From: Urechis unicinctus
Taxonomy: Eukaryota; Annelida; Polychaeta; Xenopneusta; Urechidae
DNA length: 64,000 bases
NCBI GenBank assembly: GCA_034190875.2
Contig: CM067348.1
Coordinates: 30,041,640-30,105,639, forward strand
Direction: 5' to 3'
Shown piece after piece: positions 52,871-64,000 of the stretch. The stretch's first letter is position 1, and every line of letters begins with the position of its first letter. The notes beneath the pieces are model-generated. The model did no database searches, was not told the origin of the DNA, and saw only the letters and a list, made by a program, of their open reading frames with translations. The position numbers and the translations under genes are program-made.

Positions 52871-54570
52871 AATTGGCGGTCCAACGGTAATGTTTCCAGA
52901 GAAATGCTTTTATAGATCTAAATAAGAACATGTATGTTCTTAAAATGAACCAAAATATAATCAGCCGTTCGTTTCGTATGACACACCAATTTTTATCGGG
53001 TTATTTGAATTATTTACGCAGCAAGTTGTTTTCGTAAAAACGAAGCGGGGAATTCTTCACAAACAATCGGGTCGCTTAGGAGAGGCTGTTGTTTCCTAGA
53101 AAGCGAGGCAGCTTGCAGCAGTCTAGCTCCGAATTAGGAGTGTTTTGTGGGATAATCTGAGTGGATGGGAGTTTCCAAGTGAATAGAATATCCATTCACA
53201 ATTGGTCATGTTACAGATAAATTTCTTAAACTTCATTAATCAAAACAACGGCGCCAAGATTCACATTTCGTATGATTGAATATAAGAAAAGCAGGTGCCA
53301 AGCCTACAAGTATATAAATCCACTTCATGATAAAATGACAGATATTGAAAGTGCCCCCAAAGCACACCAACGACAAAAAAACCTCCGCTTTATACGTCAA
53401 ATACAACGACACGTCATAGTCTAATGACCCAGTAACGCGCGAATTCCAACGGACTGTCAAACAACAAAACTCAACAAGGATTGTTTGTATTCATCGCGGA
53501 ATTATAATGTTATTAGTGCAAGCATGGTCGATGGAATTATTTCCCAATCGTGTGGATTAGCCGTGATGTTATTGCCGATTATAAGAGCTAGCCAGTTTGC
53601 AAATCGTCTCCATAAGAAACAATGGTTCATCGTGCCGCTGGCGTTGACCATAATGCGTCAACAAAGCCATGTAATCGTTTTTTATATTGCAGTGCTACTG
53701 CAATTTAGCAAATGACAAATTTTTCATTCACCAAGAATGTGTTTTTATTTCGTTGTAAGTCTCTTCGTAGCAAATTTCGTTGATGCTATTGTGCTGGACA
53801 AAACATAACATGGCTATATAAATGTCGGTGTCCTCCCACGCACGGTAACTATCTGAAAAATCCCCCTGTGCAAGGTTTAGCATGACAGATACCCATTTGT
53901 TCGCCGCGTACGGCTACCTTGGTTACATTTGCTAAAAATTTTAGTAATTAACTTGCTTACGTGCATTGGCTGCTTACAATATCCCGATATCCCCGCTATG
54001 TGTTGGTCTTAAACTACTGTAATTGGCCCAACAGCATGTAATATTTCAGAAAACAATTTTTCAACTTGGTTTAGTTCAAATAAGTAGCATATATCTCGTC
54101 AGAGATTATCTTCTTAACGTTGGTTGTTTGATATTTCAAAACTCGGAATGGTGCAGGCATCAATAGCGACCAGTGTGTTTCTATATCACCACGATTGTTT
54201 GGCGAAGCATATTAAAGATACTGGATGAGTTGCGTTGATATACCTACTGTTAAATAGAGAGCATGTAGCATTTAAATAACAGGGTCAGAGATGATGTCCC
54301 TTACCGACATATGAGCGAAGACCATTAATGACAATGACTTTGTCCTTTTAAATCCAAACCGTCGTTAATACTGCAATCGGCCTATACACGGTGTCAGACG
54401 CTTTGGCTCTCGAACAGTCAAATTTCGTTTTGTATGTCTCCGAGACTTTAGGAGGTAAAAATACCTCATAAGACGGATCCATTGTCATTTTATAACGACA
54501 CCACTTTGAATGCATAATGCTTTTGAGATTAATAACATGTGCGTATGGCGATATGTGACAATCTAATTGA
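52871..54570. other. Degraded DNA with old repeat-family similarity at its right end
   Basis: No gene recognised; frames at 53236-53460 (minus) and 53485-53715 (plus) are short and unlike any known family. From about 53930 to 54415 the sequence aligns weakly with 46720-47180: ttagtaattaact.g, then gacaatgact, then acacggtgtcagacgctttggctct against acagggcaacaggcgctttggccct. This is a further old copy of the family in direct orientation. Confidence 0.5.
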
Positions 54571-54597
54571 TGTATATAAATATATATACACACACAC

Positions 54598-54632
<35 letters not shown>

Positions 54633-54729
54633 CTTATATATATATACATATATATATGAATACATATATTTATATATATAATATATGTATGGGATATATT
54701 TTATATATATATGATTCATAAACATATAG

Positions 54730-54767
<38 letters not shown>

Positions 54768-54862
54768 GTATATATTTCTTATTAAATTTATATTTACATA
54801 TATATATATTTGTATATATATATAATATATATATATACATATATTTATATATATATAAATGC

Positions 54863-54898
<36 letters not shown>

Positions 54899-55003
54899 TT
54901 TAAATATATATATATATATTACATTCATATTTTTATATATATATATATTTATATACATATATATATATAAATATATATATAAATAAATATATATATGTAT
55001 ATC
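54571..55003. repeat. TA-rich simple-sequence tract, ~430 bp
   Basis: Long alternating TA tracts with frequent single-base interruptions (tatatatt, acatat, aaatat). Able to form cruciform structures. Overlapping Tyr-Ile frames on the minus strand are artefacts. Confidence 0.95.
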
Positions 55004-58000
55004 TACATCTCCCTGGTTTCGGGCTAAGCATATGTGCCCTCTCTTGAGTTTTCTGGACTGCAAATCGCAAGAAACGAATCAACCGGACATGACCTAGTTC
55101 TCTCAGCCTTTAAAAACAAATCTGCGTGAGACCCCTGCAGAGAGATGTTAGTCCTTACAACTGCAATCCTTGATTTCGACTTAAATTAAACATACTCGTT
55201 AACAACTTTGTAGCTCGCCTTGGAACTCTTATATATATATCAATTTATGAACAAAAGGTTTTTTTTTACTGACTTCGATTAAACCGATAAATCAACAGGA
55301 AAACGGTGATTTAGCTAATCATATTCTAAAAAGCAAAATGTATCTGTTAAAATGTTACTTAAAGCCTTCGATTGTCTTCTACAATAAAAAAGGAGGGTTC
55401 GGTGTAAAATGTAAGCGCACTGAAAGAGAAGGAATTTGACAACACTCTCTTGCTCAGCACCAGCTGGCAATAGGCTGTATTTCATATTTATTAGTTAAGC
55501 AGGAAGTAATCAAATGTAGCTGTGAGCTAGATAACATCAAACAAAATGTCTGGTGGTATATTATGTTTGTCATGCATCGGTGTCATGCGGAGCTGATGAC
55601 TTACTTTGACTGATGTATAAACCCTAAGAGAAAGCCTGGAGCGACATCAATGCCCACGATCGAGCAAATGATTCAGTTAATTTTCAGATTTGTACATAAT
55701 ATGGTTTTACACCAAAACGTGTTAGGCGAGTGTCGATGGAGAAATGAAGTGTTTATATATAACCAATTATGTGGGACACCATCTATATTGTGCTTATTCT
55801 AAATTCTTGTCCATGTTTTCGCATTTTTGTTTATATATGTTTTTACACTATGTTATGATATTTTAAGTTTCAACACTGGATACCGAGCACATACTGATAT
55901 GCTGGGCTTCAGCAAGCGAATGTTCAGCTTGATCGCTAAGAAACCGGACAGTCTCGCGGGGAGCCTGTCCTTCACAACGGTGTTCTAACTCCAAAATCTC
56001 GGAACGGTGCGTTTATCAACAGCCTCGCCCTATTCATATTTCAATATTGCGCACATCCGTTTGAAGAGCATCAGGTTGTAAAATTAGACCTATAGCTTAG
56101 CAGCGGCTTCTTGTCCAATGACCTCTGGCTGCTCTGTAGTCGGCATCGCAGGATATGGGGTACGCCTGGGTAGGTGCTCAATGTCAGCCGCATGTATGTA
56201 TATATGTTTCATTACACTACGGCATCTGGCATGGTCAAAGAGTTAAGATAGATAAAGCCATTACAAATTCCTTGTGATGAGACGCCTTAATGATTACCTG
56301 AAATCCGCGAAACTCTCTGATGACACAACTCGGCTGATATAAGTAAATATGCATTTTACCTTTCTGATCGGTATTATCTAGTTCAATTGACCCAAGATTG
56401 TTCTTCCACATCGAAAATATGTTTTTTACAATAACTGAAATAAGCCGGGAATTTCATCGTCCCGGTAAACATGCTGGAAGCAATAATTCTTGTAAAATGC
56501 ATATAAGTGGCTACGTATTATTCCGTTGTCATCATTGGATGTTGTACTGAGAGCGGGAATGATTGCTCGGACACTTGTGTTTTATACAGTCTTCTGTTAT
56601 GGCTCTTAAAAAGTTTCATATGTCCCATGTGACAGATAATGATTACACAATAAGTAATAATTATCCTATTAAACTTTATCCAAGTGTATTTTTGGCGACA
56701 TGTTGAAATTTTAGCGAAATATTTTTTTCACTCCTTGAATTGATTGCACGGCTTTAGACATGTCAGTCAACCTTTTGTAATTGATAGATACACAATACAC
56801 GAAGGCGAATAACTTTTCTCTTAAGTCATGAATTAATCGAATTACGATTTGTCAACATTGGCCTTTGGACTGATCATTTCCGTTTTCCGACCTTGTAACG
56901 CGCAACAAGGTGTGTGCAACGTTATCCCATATAGATACTCTTTGAGCTTGTCAAAATACTGTCAAGATCAAACACACCAGGGGCTGCTAAACTGTTGATT
57001 TTTCTAAGCAATTGCACGTTCGGCTGTTGGTACATGAGTTGGTTTCATTTACTAGCTACAAATTTTAATATCATGTAAATACGGCTAATCATGCAGTGCC
57101 GGATCACCATAACAATACGGTCTGTGAATTAAATGGTTCTTGAAAATCAGTCAACCTTATTCTGCTTGCTATAGGCTTTTCTGCAATACGCTTGTAATAA
57201 AGCAATTATCGCGTCTAAACCTGAAAATCTAGCCTGGCGTGTATACCCTGACAGTCCAAGCATGTTGACAGTTGTGTACAAGCCTGCAAGACGGGGTGAG
57301 TGCTTGCATGCGTCACTGGCGAAAGAAGGGTAGGATTTATCTTTCTGATAGGAAAACCGCTGGAACGTATACGTCTCCCCCGTATAGGCCGATCTAGATA
57401 CTCGTTTTGCCACGACTACATTTGCAGTATTTGTATAAGCTCCCAAGTTAGGTGTTAACGTTTGCAGTCTGTAATGATGACCCAAAACACGAATTGTAAC
57501 TGCTGCTTGTATAGTGGGCGCTTCAGAAGATGGCTCTGTTAAGAGCCTCTACTTTGTAAAAGTTTTCCGACTTTGAAAACCTTTGAACAGCATGTCCATC
57601 AATAAGGGCTAGTATATTTTGATTTCTCAGCGATTGCCTCGCGATCTTAAAATATACATTTGGACAAAGTCAGGTCAAACACATTGCTTGAAATACTGCC
57701 TGATGACCTATGCCATACATGTGGATTTAACTGGGTGAGTAGAGAGCATTTTACTGCCAAACAGCATGGACAAATACAACTCTTTGTAATTGACATGCAT
57801 GGAGGCGATGACCAGTTATGACACAGGTGTTCTTGATGGCCGCTTACAATTGTAAATAAAAGGCACCGTTGCTTTGTTGAAAAACTATAAAATGATGAAC
57901 TCGCTTCGGCATGATTTCACCCTAAACATGATCCATTAATGCGCACGTCTGTTCACAAAGCTTCAGCAACGCATTTGTCATCTAACGGTAAAGCGTCCTA

Positions 58001-58700
58001 CCCGTGTCTCAATGGGTTACTTAATTGCCCAGCGACAATTACTGAGATATTGATATTTTCATTTGGTCATTCACAAAGTTCTAGGTAGCGTCATTAGTTA
58101 ATATGACAGTCCTGAAAAATATTAACGTTATCACCGCTTTCACATATGTGTGAGTTGGTTACAGAAAGGTGACTAATGTATACGCTGCAGTCGTGATTGG
58201 ATTTGGTTACAATTTATCGGTGGTCGTTAAACAGCCGCTTGTTGCCATCAAAAAGATTAACAGGGCTATGGTGCTATGTGCGCTGTCCGATTGTAGGTCG
58301 ATTGAATTTGTTTATGTGAATTACCTTATCACAAATTGCCATTCTCGCACTTAAGTCTGGATCACTATGAATCACGTGTGCATCACTTAATGTATCATTT
58401 TGTCCATCTGCCCCTTTTTAACAAAAGGCTTCAGGTTGGCAATCTTTGTAAATCTGTGCAAATATTCGTCAGAAGAGGAAATAACTGCGATGTTTCTATG
58501 GCAAACCATTGGTCTAATGTATGAGGCATTTGGACCCAAATGGCCCTGTAGTCACTATTAATCGGTTATCAAGTCAACAGCCACACTGAACACAGAGGAT
58601 ATTTCCATACCAATCAGTTTATTCCAAATGGCTGCCGAATATTATGTAGCCATTGTGTTTAGTAATTGCCATTTGTAATACCATTGCGACAAAGCGACTA
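55004..58700. other. Degraded intergenic DNA, traces of repeat family
   Basis: No gene recognised; the longest frame is 57485-57147 on the minus strand (112 codons), without known motifs. Faint family traces: aaaatctcggaacggtgc (55994) resembles aaactcggaatggtgc (54140), and 57935-58080 resembles block B near 10930-11040 (atccattaatgcgcacg, ttactgagatattgatattttc, attcacaaagttct). Confidence 0.45.
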
Positions 58701-58707
58701 TGTAATA

Positions 58708-60040
58708 ACAAGAACATCACCATCCGTTTAGCGAATCAGACAAGTGATGCCAGCCACCATGGCTTGATTTGAAACCCATAGCAACATATTTACGGTTCTA
58801 TTGTACTATTAATTATATAATCACGTGTTTCCCCGTTACTTGGCCCGTCAATGTATACAAATACACAATGTTGATCGTTGCTTAGAGTTATAATAGTCAA
58901 ATTTGCACTTCTTGCTGCATTTATGTGTGTTCACTATAATCGTCATCGAGACTCGTTTCCGTCAATGTCTCGACATGTATCGTCTGCTTGCGACGTGGTG
59001 GCTAAGCAGTGCTCCATTTACCCGCAATAATCCTCCACAGTTTGTAGTTGCACATAGCAACACATCACTGCTGCTCTAATTCACGTCAGGATGCATTATG
59101 GCTTTAATAGAACGGTACTATTTAAAAGTCTGTGTAGCTTCTCTCTCTCTCAGTCCGGTGGTGCGAACAGCGCTTCGGTGGCCCTCACGAGTTCACGCCA
59201 GCCCCTTATGTCTGCAGCTACCGTTGAAGCAGCTGCCAGTCCATATTCTGTTCATTTACCTACGTCATCGAGCCCTTCATTTTGTATTACGTCCCCAAAG
59301 TGCCGCAACTTCCTGAGTGCCGCAACTTCCTGAGTGCCACCTGTTTGCTTATCATCTTCTTGCTCCTGATGGTATGGAGCACCCAACGATTTGTGTTCCT
59401 GGCGTTCCTAGATATCCTCATCACCCTACGGTACGCCCACATCTCAAAGGCATCGATCCTACTCTGGCCAATGCCCACGACTCAGAACCATAGGAGGCAA
59501 CTGCAAAAGCTGTAGCACGCAGGAGTCTGACTTTCAGGGAGGTGCTGACACCTCTGCATAACCATATCGTTGCCATATTTTGGCTGGTTGTGTGAGCCAT
59601 TGCCAGTCTTCTCCTCACTTCTTTTAATACTTCCGCCCTCACTATTGATGAGTGTTCAAAAAGGGTGTTGGTAATGACTAGGTGGTTGTCCATTCAGAAG
59701 TCTGCAAGCCGCTCACCTCGTTCGTTCCTCTCCCCAAGTCCAAATATTCCTACATGTTCAGTTTTGTGCATAATCTTCCCGATCTTTGCATTCCAGTCAC
59801 CCATCAGGATGACAATGTCTTTCTTGGGTATCTTGTCAAGGACTTCCTAGATGATCGATAGAAAGCGTCCATCTCCTCTTCATTCGCTTCCAGCGGGAAA
59901 TGCGATGGCCTTGCTTTGACAAAAGGAAAAGGTCACCGTCCTCACTGCATGTCGAGTAATTATAAAACTCCTGCATCAAGAGTTGTATTGACACAAAATA
60001 ACATCCAAGCCTCATCTGAAATGTCCCACAGTCGCATCCG
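58708..60040. repeat. Local tandem duplication, copy 1 (split by LINE remnant)
   Basis: 58708-59135 matches 60045-60475: tccgtttagc, caagtgatgcca, cacgtgtttcccc, acgacatgtatcgtctgctt-like tract, tttacccgcaatat-like tract, gtctgtgtagctt-like end. 59890-60040 matches 60580-60745: gaaatgc.atg, cgtcctc.ctgca, gtcgagtaa, tataaaa. A retroelement lies between the two halves. Confidence 0.85.
59135..59890 (-). pseudogene. Non-LTR (LINE) retrotransposon remnant, internally deleted
   Basis: On the minus strand, 59890-59645 encodes part of an apurinic-type endonuclease domain: MDAFYRSS, then after a frameshift VLDKIPKK and DIVILMGDWNAKIG, then GLGERNERGERLADF. The frame then jumps (after NTLFEHSS, about 59645) into the C-terminal end of a reverse transcriptase ORF: LLRATAFAVASYGSESWAL (about 59520-59469), a second frameshift, RIDAFEMWAYRRVMRISRN, and WRELVRATEALFAPPD before a stop near 59150. 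The polymerase core between the two is missing. A 17-bp tandem duplication (gtgccgcaacttcctga) lies near 59300. The 3' tail on the minus strand is a (GA)n run. It resembles RTE/craniofacial-protein-2-like elements of invertebrates; the exact clade is uncertain. It inserted into copy 1 of the local tandem duplication, with some target sequence lost. Confidence 0.85.
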
Positions 60041-60745
60041 AAGAACAAAAACATCCGTTTAGCTTATCAGGCAAGTGATGCCAACCACCATGGCATGATT
60101 TAAACCCATAGTAATATATATCCGGTTTTATTGTACAAATAACTATATAAGCACGTGTTTCCCCTTAACTACGCCCGTCAATGTTTACAAATACACAATG
60201 TCGACCGTTGCTTAGAGTTTTAAGAGTCTTTTTTGCACTTCCTGCTGCACTTATGAGTTGTCTCTATTATCGTCATCGAGACTCGTCTACGATGATGCTT
60301 CGACATGTATCGTCTGCTTAAGACAGGGTGGCTATTCGGTGCTCCATTTACCCGCAATATTCCTCCACAGTTGGTCGTTGCACATATGAACACATCATTG
60401 CTGCCCTTATTGACGTCAGGATGTATTACGCGCATGACTTTAATGTATTGGTTACATTAAAAATCTGTGTAGCTTACTGGTAGCAATTTCTTTTCGTGAT
60501 ATGCGCCGCACAGCGTTTTCATCTCGTCCAACAAAGCGGACATCACAGCCAATGAATAAGACGTGAGGCTTTCAGCATCTGTCCCGACCATGTGAAATGC
60601 AATGCCCATGTTTTGTTAACAGGAGAAGCTCGGCGTCCTCCCTGCAAGTCGAGTAACTATAAAATCCTCTGCATCATGAGATGCGTTGACACCAAAAGAC
60701 AGCCAAGCCATTTGAAATGTCAAACCTCCCGCAGTTGCATATACT
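60041..60745. repeat. Local tandem duplication, copy 2 (uninterrupted, ~0.7 kb)
   Basis: Intact partner of 58708-60040. Its end (gacaccaaaagacagccaagcc..gaaatgtc) is itself distantly like block B near 5490 and 39925 (gacacaaaagaatccaccagcgacgcctgga), so this is part of another ancient copy of the family. Confidence 0.8.
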
Positions 60746-62916
60746 CATAGAGTAGTCGTAGAATCGAAGTAACGTGCGTGGGCAGCCCTACAAAAAATAA
60801 ATGTTACATTTGTGTAATCACTCGGACAGACCTTGTAGCTTCAGAACCCACTTTTAAATTATATATACGTGTTTTTTAAGGTCCATACTCGACAAAACAT
60901 ACGTAGAGATTAAGAATGCAAATGTGCAAGTTAGTGCGGTTCGAATAGGCAACAGAAAGCTCCTCAGATAACCCCTCTTTAGCACTGTTGTTTGGATGTA
61001 TACAACTCTACATCGAACTTGAGACTTCTGCGTCATCATAATTATTCGGTGATGCATATAGACGCAGGTGTTGAAAGACGTACCACGTTTTAGATAGCGG
61101 GGAGGCGCTACTGCATAATTACAAGGCGTTGGAAAACAAAGGCAAGTGAAATATGAGAATTACCTACGTGCATTTATTTCTCCTTCTTACATTCGACATA
61201 CGTGTGCTTGTGTTCACAACGCACCACCGTCTGTCCGTTGCCGCCAATAATTACTTTCGAAGCTACAAACATGATCTCCAATACCATCCCCTGATTGTCC
61301 CGTTTGCTAGTTTTGCCAGTAGCCGGCTGGGGCGCTAAGCATAAAAGGTCAAGGATGGTACCCCTTACTGCCACGATTAACAGCGATGACCAATAATGAC
61401 AACGGCGGTGTCCTTGTGTGACATTTTAAATGTAAACGCAGAGACGTTGCTGTCTTCACTATGCTCTTTCCATCGGGCACTGGTGGTTTTTGCCCTCTGA
61501 TTGTAAATTTTACGTAGAATTGATTGTGCATCTTATTATGTTTTTGTTATGCAAAATTAGTTCTTCTGTAAGTTATGAGTAGTGGATGTGTCATCTTACT
61601 GCGTATGAGCCGATTCTGCACCTAATAAGGCAATATCTAGATGCTAAGCGTTGTCATGACTGTCTGTCAATTTAGTTTATTTTCGCAAGCGGCAATTGAT
61701 AAAGAGAATAAAACCAGCTGCTCTACAGAGGATAAACATCCGAGAAAGAGTATTAACGTAATGATTTGAGGGATGGATTATTTAGCTTGAGGTGAATCAT
61801 ACACTGTTAAGTGGCCGTTATAATGCACGGACATCTGCAAAGGCAGATAAAGAAACTTTTCATAAAGGGGTGACCTTTCCAGCGGTTAGCTTCGCATCTG
61901 CCGAATCAGCGTCTTTGTGCAACAGCGAGAGTCATTACACTGCTTGAATTGTCACTCTTTACATTTCATATGCGGCTTGCTGTCAAAAGTACACTGCTTA
62001 ATGTCGATCGTTTATCGGTTTTAATAAGTAGAGACACACAATTGCATCACAATGGTGACGGAACCTTGGCTACGTATAACTTGTAATCACCCATAACATA
62101 AATTAGTTGTAATGGGTAGTGTTAGACATCATTGTGTATGTCTCGGCAGTTCTGTTGAAGTTTAGATGACACAGGGATATTCATAATACATATCTCCATG
62201 ATTCAACGGCTTGGGGCTGAATGTTAAAGGATGTTACAGCGCACACACTACAGCTATGTGAGAATGTCGCAAGGGCCGAGACCAAAATAAGAGTGGATAA
62301 AGTGCATCACCCAGAAGTGGGCTGATATCAGCTCCTTACAAAGTAGCCCATTGGAGGAAGTGAAATGTTACCAAGCCCGCCTAAAGAATCCGATGATTAC
62401 TTATGAAATGTAAAGAATGAGAGACCTGTGTCTGGCAGAATATATTCTTCTATAATATAATATCTTCTTGGCATGTCCGTGACTATTTTGCTGGAGGCAG
62501 TTTCTTTATTGTCAATACTTGTTTTGCTTGTTGATAGCCACGCAACACTTTGAAGACTTAAATATTGCGGAAAAACATATATTGTTCGCACCTTGTCTTC
62601 ACAAAAAGAGAATCTAGGGAAAACATTACAAAACGATATATTCTGACTCTTGCAAAGGATGTCTTGAAAGAGCAGCAATGTAATAAAATGTCCCTATGGG
62701 CTTCCCAAAAAAGTGGTCGTTGCGCCTTTGCTTTTCATATTATTGACCCCTGTAAGTTAGGTCCATTTTTTATTATCCAACAATATGCTACACACACATA
62801 TTAAAAAGCTGCATCGCCAGCAGCCTACCCAAGTACTCCAAGCAGTGGCAGTTTGTTGTCACCCCTGATGGACCCTACATTACTGTCAGCCTTCCACTGC
62901 ACTCCATACTACGACT
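60746..62916. other. Ancient repeat-family copy and unassigned DNA, no gene
   Basis: 60920-61000 resembles block B near 10435-10490 (caagt.a..gcg.ttcgaataggcaaca, ctcctcagataa), and 61385-61430 resembles block B near 10726 (gaccaataatgac, ggcggtgtcctt). The order is the same as in the canonical unit. After about 61560 no similarity was confirmed. 62815-62916 is richer in GC than its surroundings and not recognised. Confidence 0.45.
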
Positions 62917-64000
62917 GTTGCAGTTTGAATATCAGATGATTAGACGCCACGCTATGTTTTGCAGTATCTAGCACGAATGAATTAATGAGGATCCCTTGAA
63001 TAAACATTAAATATGGACAACAGGTGAAAGCAGATGCTGCTGAATGTCAAATACCTACCGTGCAGCAGAGTGAAACAATTGGTTAACGCCGAATCACATT
63101 ACGTTTTTGCAGAAAACAAGAGAGTGCGTAGAAAACGGCGATTACGTTCGGTTGCTTTAGCTTGAGTTTGCAGGAGGTGGAGGAGAAGGAATAGTATCGC
63201 TGTGCTGCGTAGTCTGATAATATCAGAATCTAGTACGATCGCAAGGACATTACTTCTTCCTGAACACCTATTCGTGATCTCAACAATATTTGTCCATGAA
63301 AATGCTGCTGTTTGTATCAGCACTCGGTTCAACGGCGGTGATCACCAGGCTGCACCTTGTTTAATGAATGTCCGTAGCCGTGTATGGCAAGTTGGAAGAT
63401 CAGGCCAATAAGCTGAGCATAGCTACTGTACCAGGATATAAAATAACGGTTCGCTGATCAACAACACGAAAGATGCTGTTGATTGGGCATGTCAGACTGT
63501 TCAATCACTCTTTTTGGTTGGCAACACATTTCAAACATTAACATAGAATATGAAGCGTCACTGTTCTCTGTTCATAAGTCAACACCAAATCGCACAATGC
63601 TTAACAACTAGATCATACTCGGATACCAATGCACCCTGATTTTTGTGGCAATAAAGTTGCATGAATGATCCTGATAATATGTTAACACCACCAATGATGG
63701 AGTGGGTAAGCTGGTCTTCTTTATGACAGGGCTTGGGAAGCTCGAATAAGCGGCGGTGCGTTTTATGATTAACTACCGCGACTAGCAATTTATGTTTTCA
63801 ATTGCACTTTCCCATCCCGCCATTAAAAGCCCGACGCACATCACAGATAGTATCAATCATTACGCTGAAAAGGTGTTTTCTTTGCTTGACGGGGGATCGA
63901 CACTAGGACACACTACTCTATTCATAGCAAAAGCCGCCCAACATTTGTGTTTTCTTCGATAGCGGAAGGCTTTGTCAATTAAGTGTTGCTTTGTGCAATT
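62917..64000 (+). repeat. Recent duplicated module, copy 2 (runs off window)
   Basis: Partner of 49711-50797, offset 13.2 kb. The left boundary is clear: before gaatatcagatgattagac (62927 and 49721) the two flanks are unrelated apart from a few bases. The right boundary is beyond the window. Confidence 0.93.

Noticed and set aside
57147..57485. 112-codon minus-strand frame
   Set aside because: No motif, no signal peptide, no homologous frame elsewhere in the window. Its length is unremarkable for 64 kb.

Overview
The window looks like a piece of an animal (invertebrate) nuclear genome. It is AT-rich and gene-poor, with a eukaryotic type II membrane glycosyltransferase gene, a broken non-LTR (LINE) retrotransposon, long TA and CA microsatellites, and no bacterial gene packing. 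GT92-family enzymes and this kind of LINE are common in molluscs, tunicates and other marine invertebrates, but the species cannot be fixed from the sequence alone.

Layout. (1) 1-1513: the 5' 504 codons of a GT92/DUF23 glycosyltransferase gene on the minus strand, running off the left edge as one open exon. (2) 1514-4088: intergenic DNA with no recognisable gene. (3) 4089-38571: a tandem macrosatellite of about 4.69 kb per unit. Six full units (4680-4693 bp each) are followed by a seventh that starts canonical and is then enlarged by extra segments. I found no credible protein gene in the unit. (4) 38572-64000: old, strongly diverged copies of the same repeat family, some inverted, broken up by microsatellites, a LINE remnant and a recent roughly 1.1 kb duplication.

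The array reads as a history of concerted evolution. Interior units are almost identical. The terminal units (1 and 7) share older character states, and patches inside units 4, 5, 6 and 7 resemble the degenerate outside copies. Beyond unit 7, similarity fades with distance. Each homogenised unit is a chimera: a roughly 1 kb block (block A) seen only in the homogenised units, plus a roughly 3.6 kb block (block B) that has relatives across the whole right half. In the old copies a different block (block C) sits where block A would be.

No operon, CRISPR array, rRNA or tRNA gene was found. The only confident protein gene is the partial glycosyltransferase. The repeat may or may not be transcribed: a TATA-like box is kept in all seven units, but that is the only hint.
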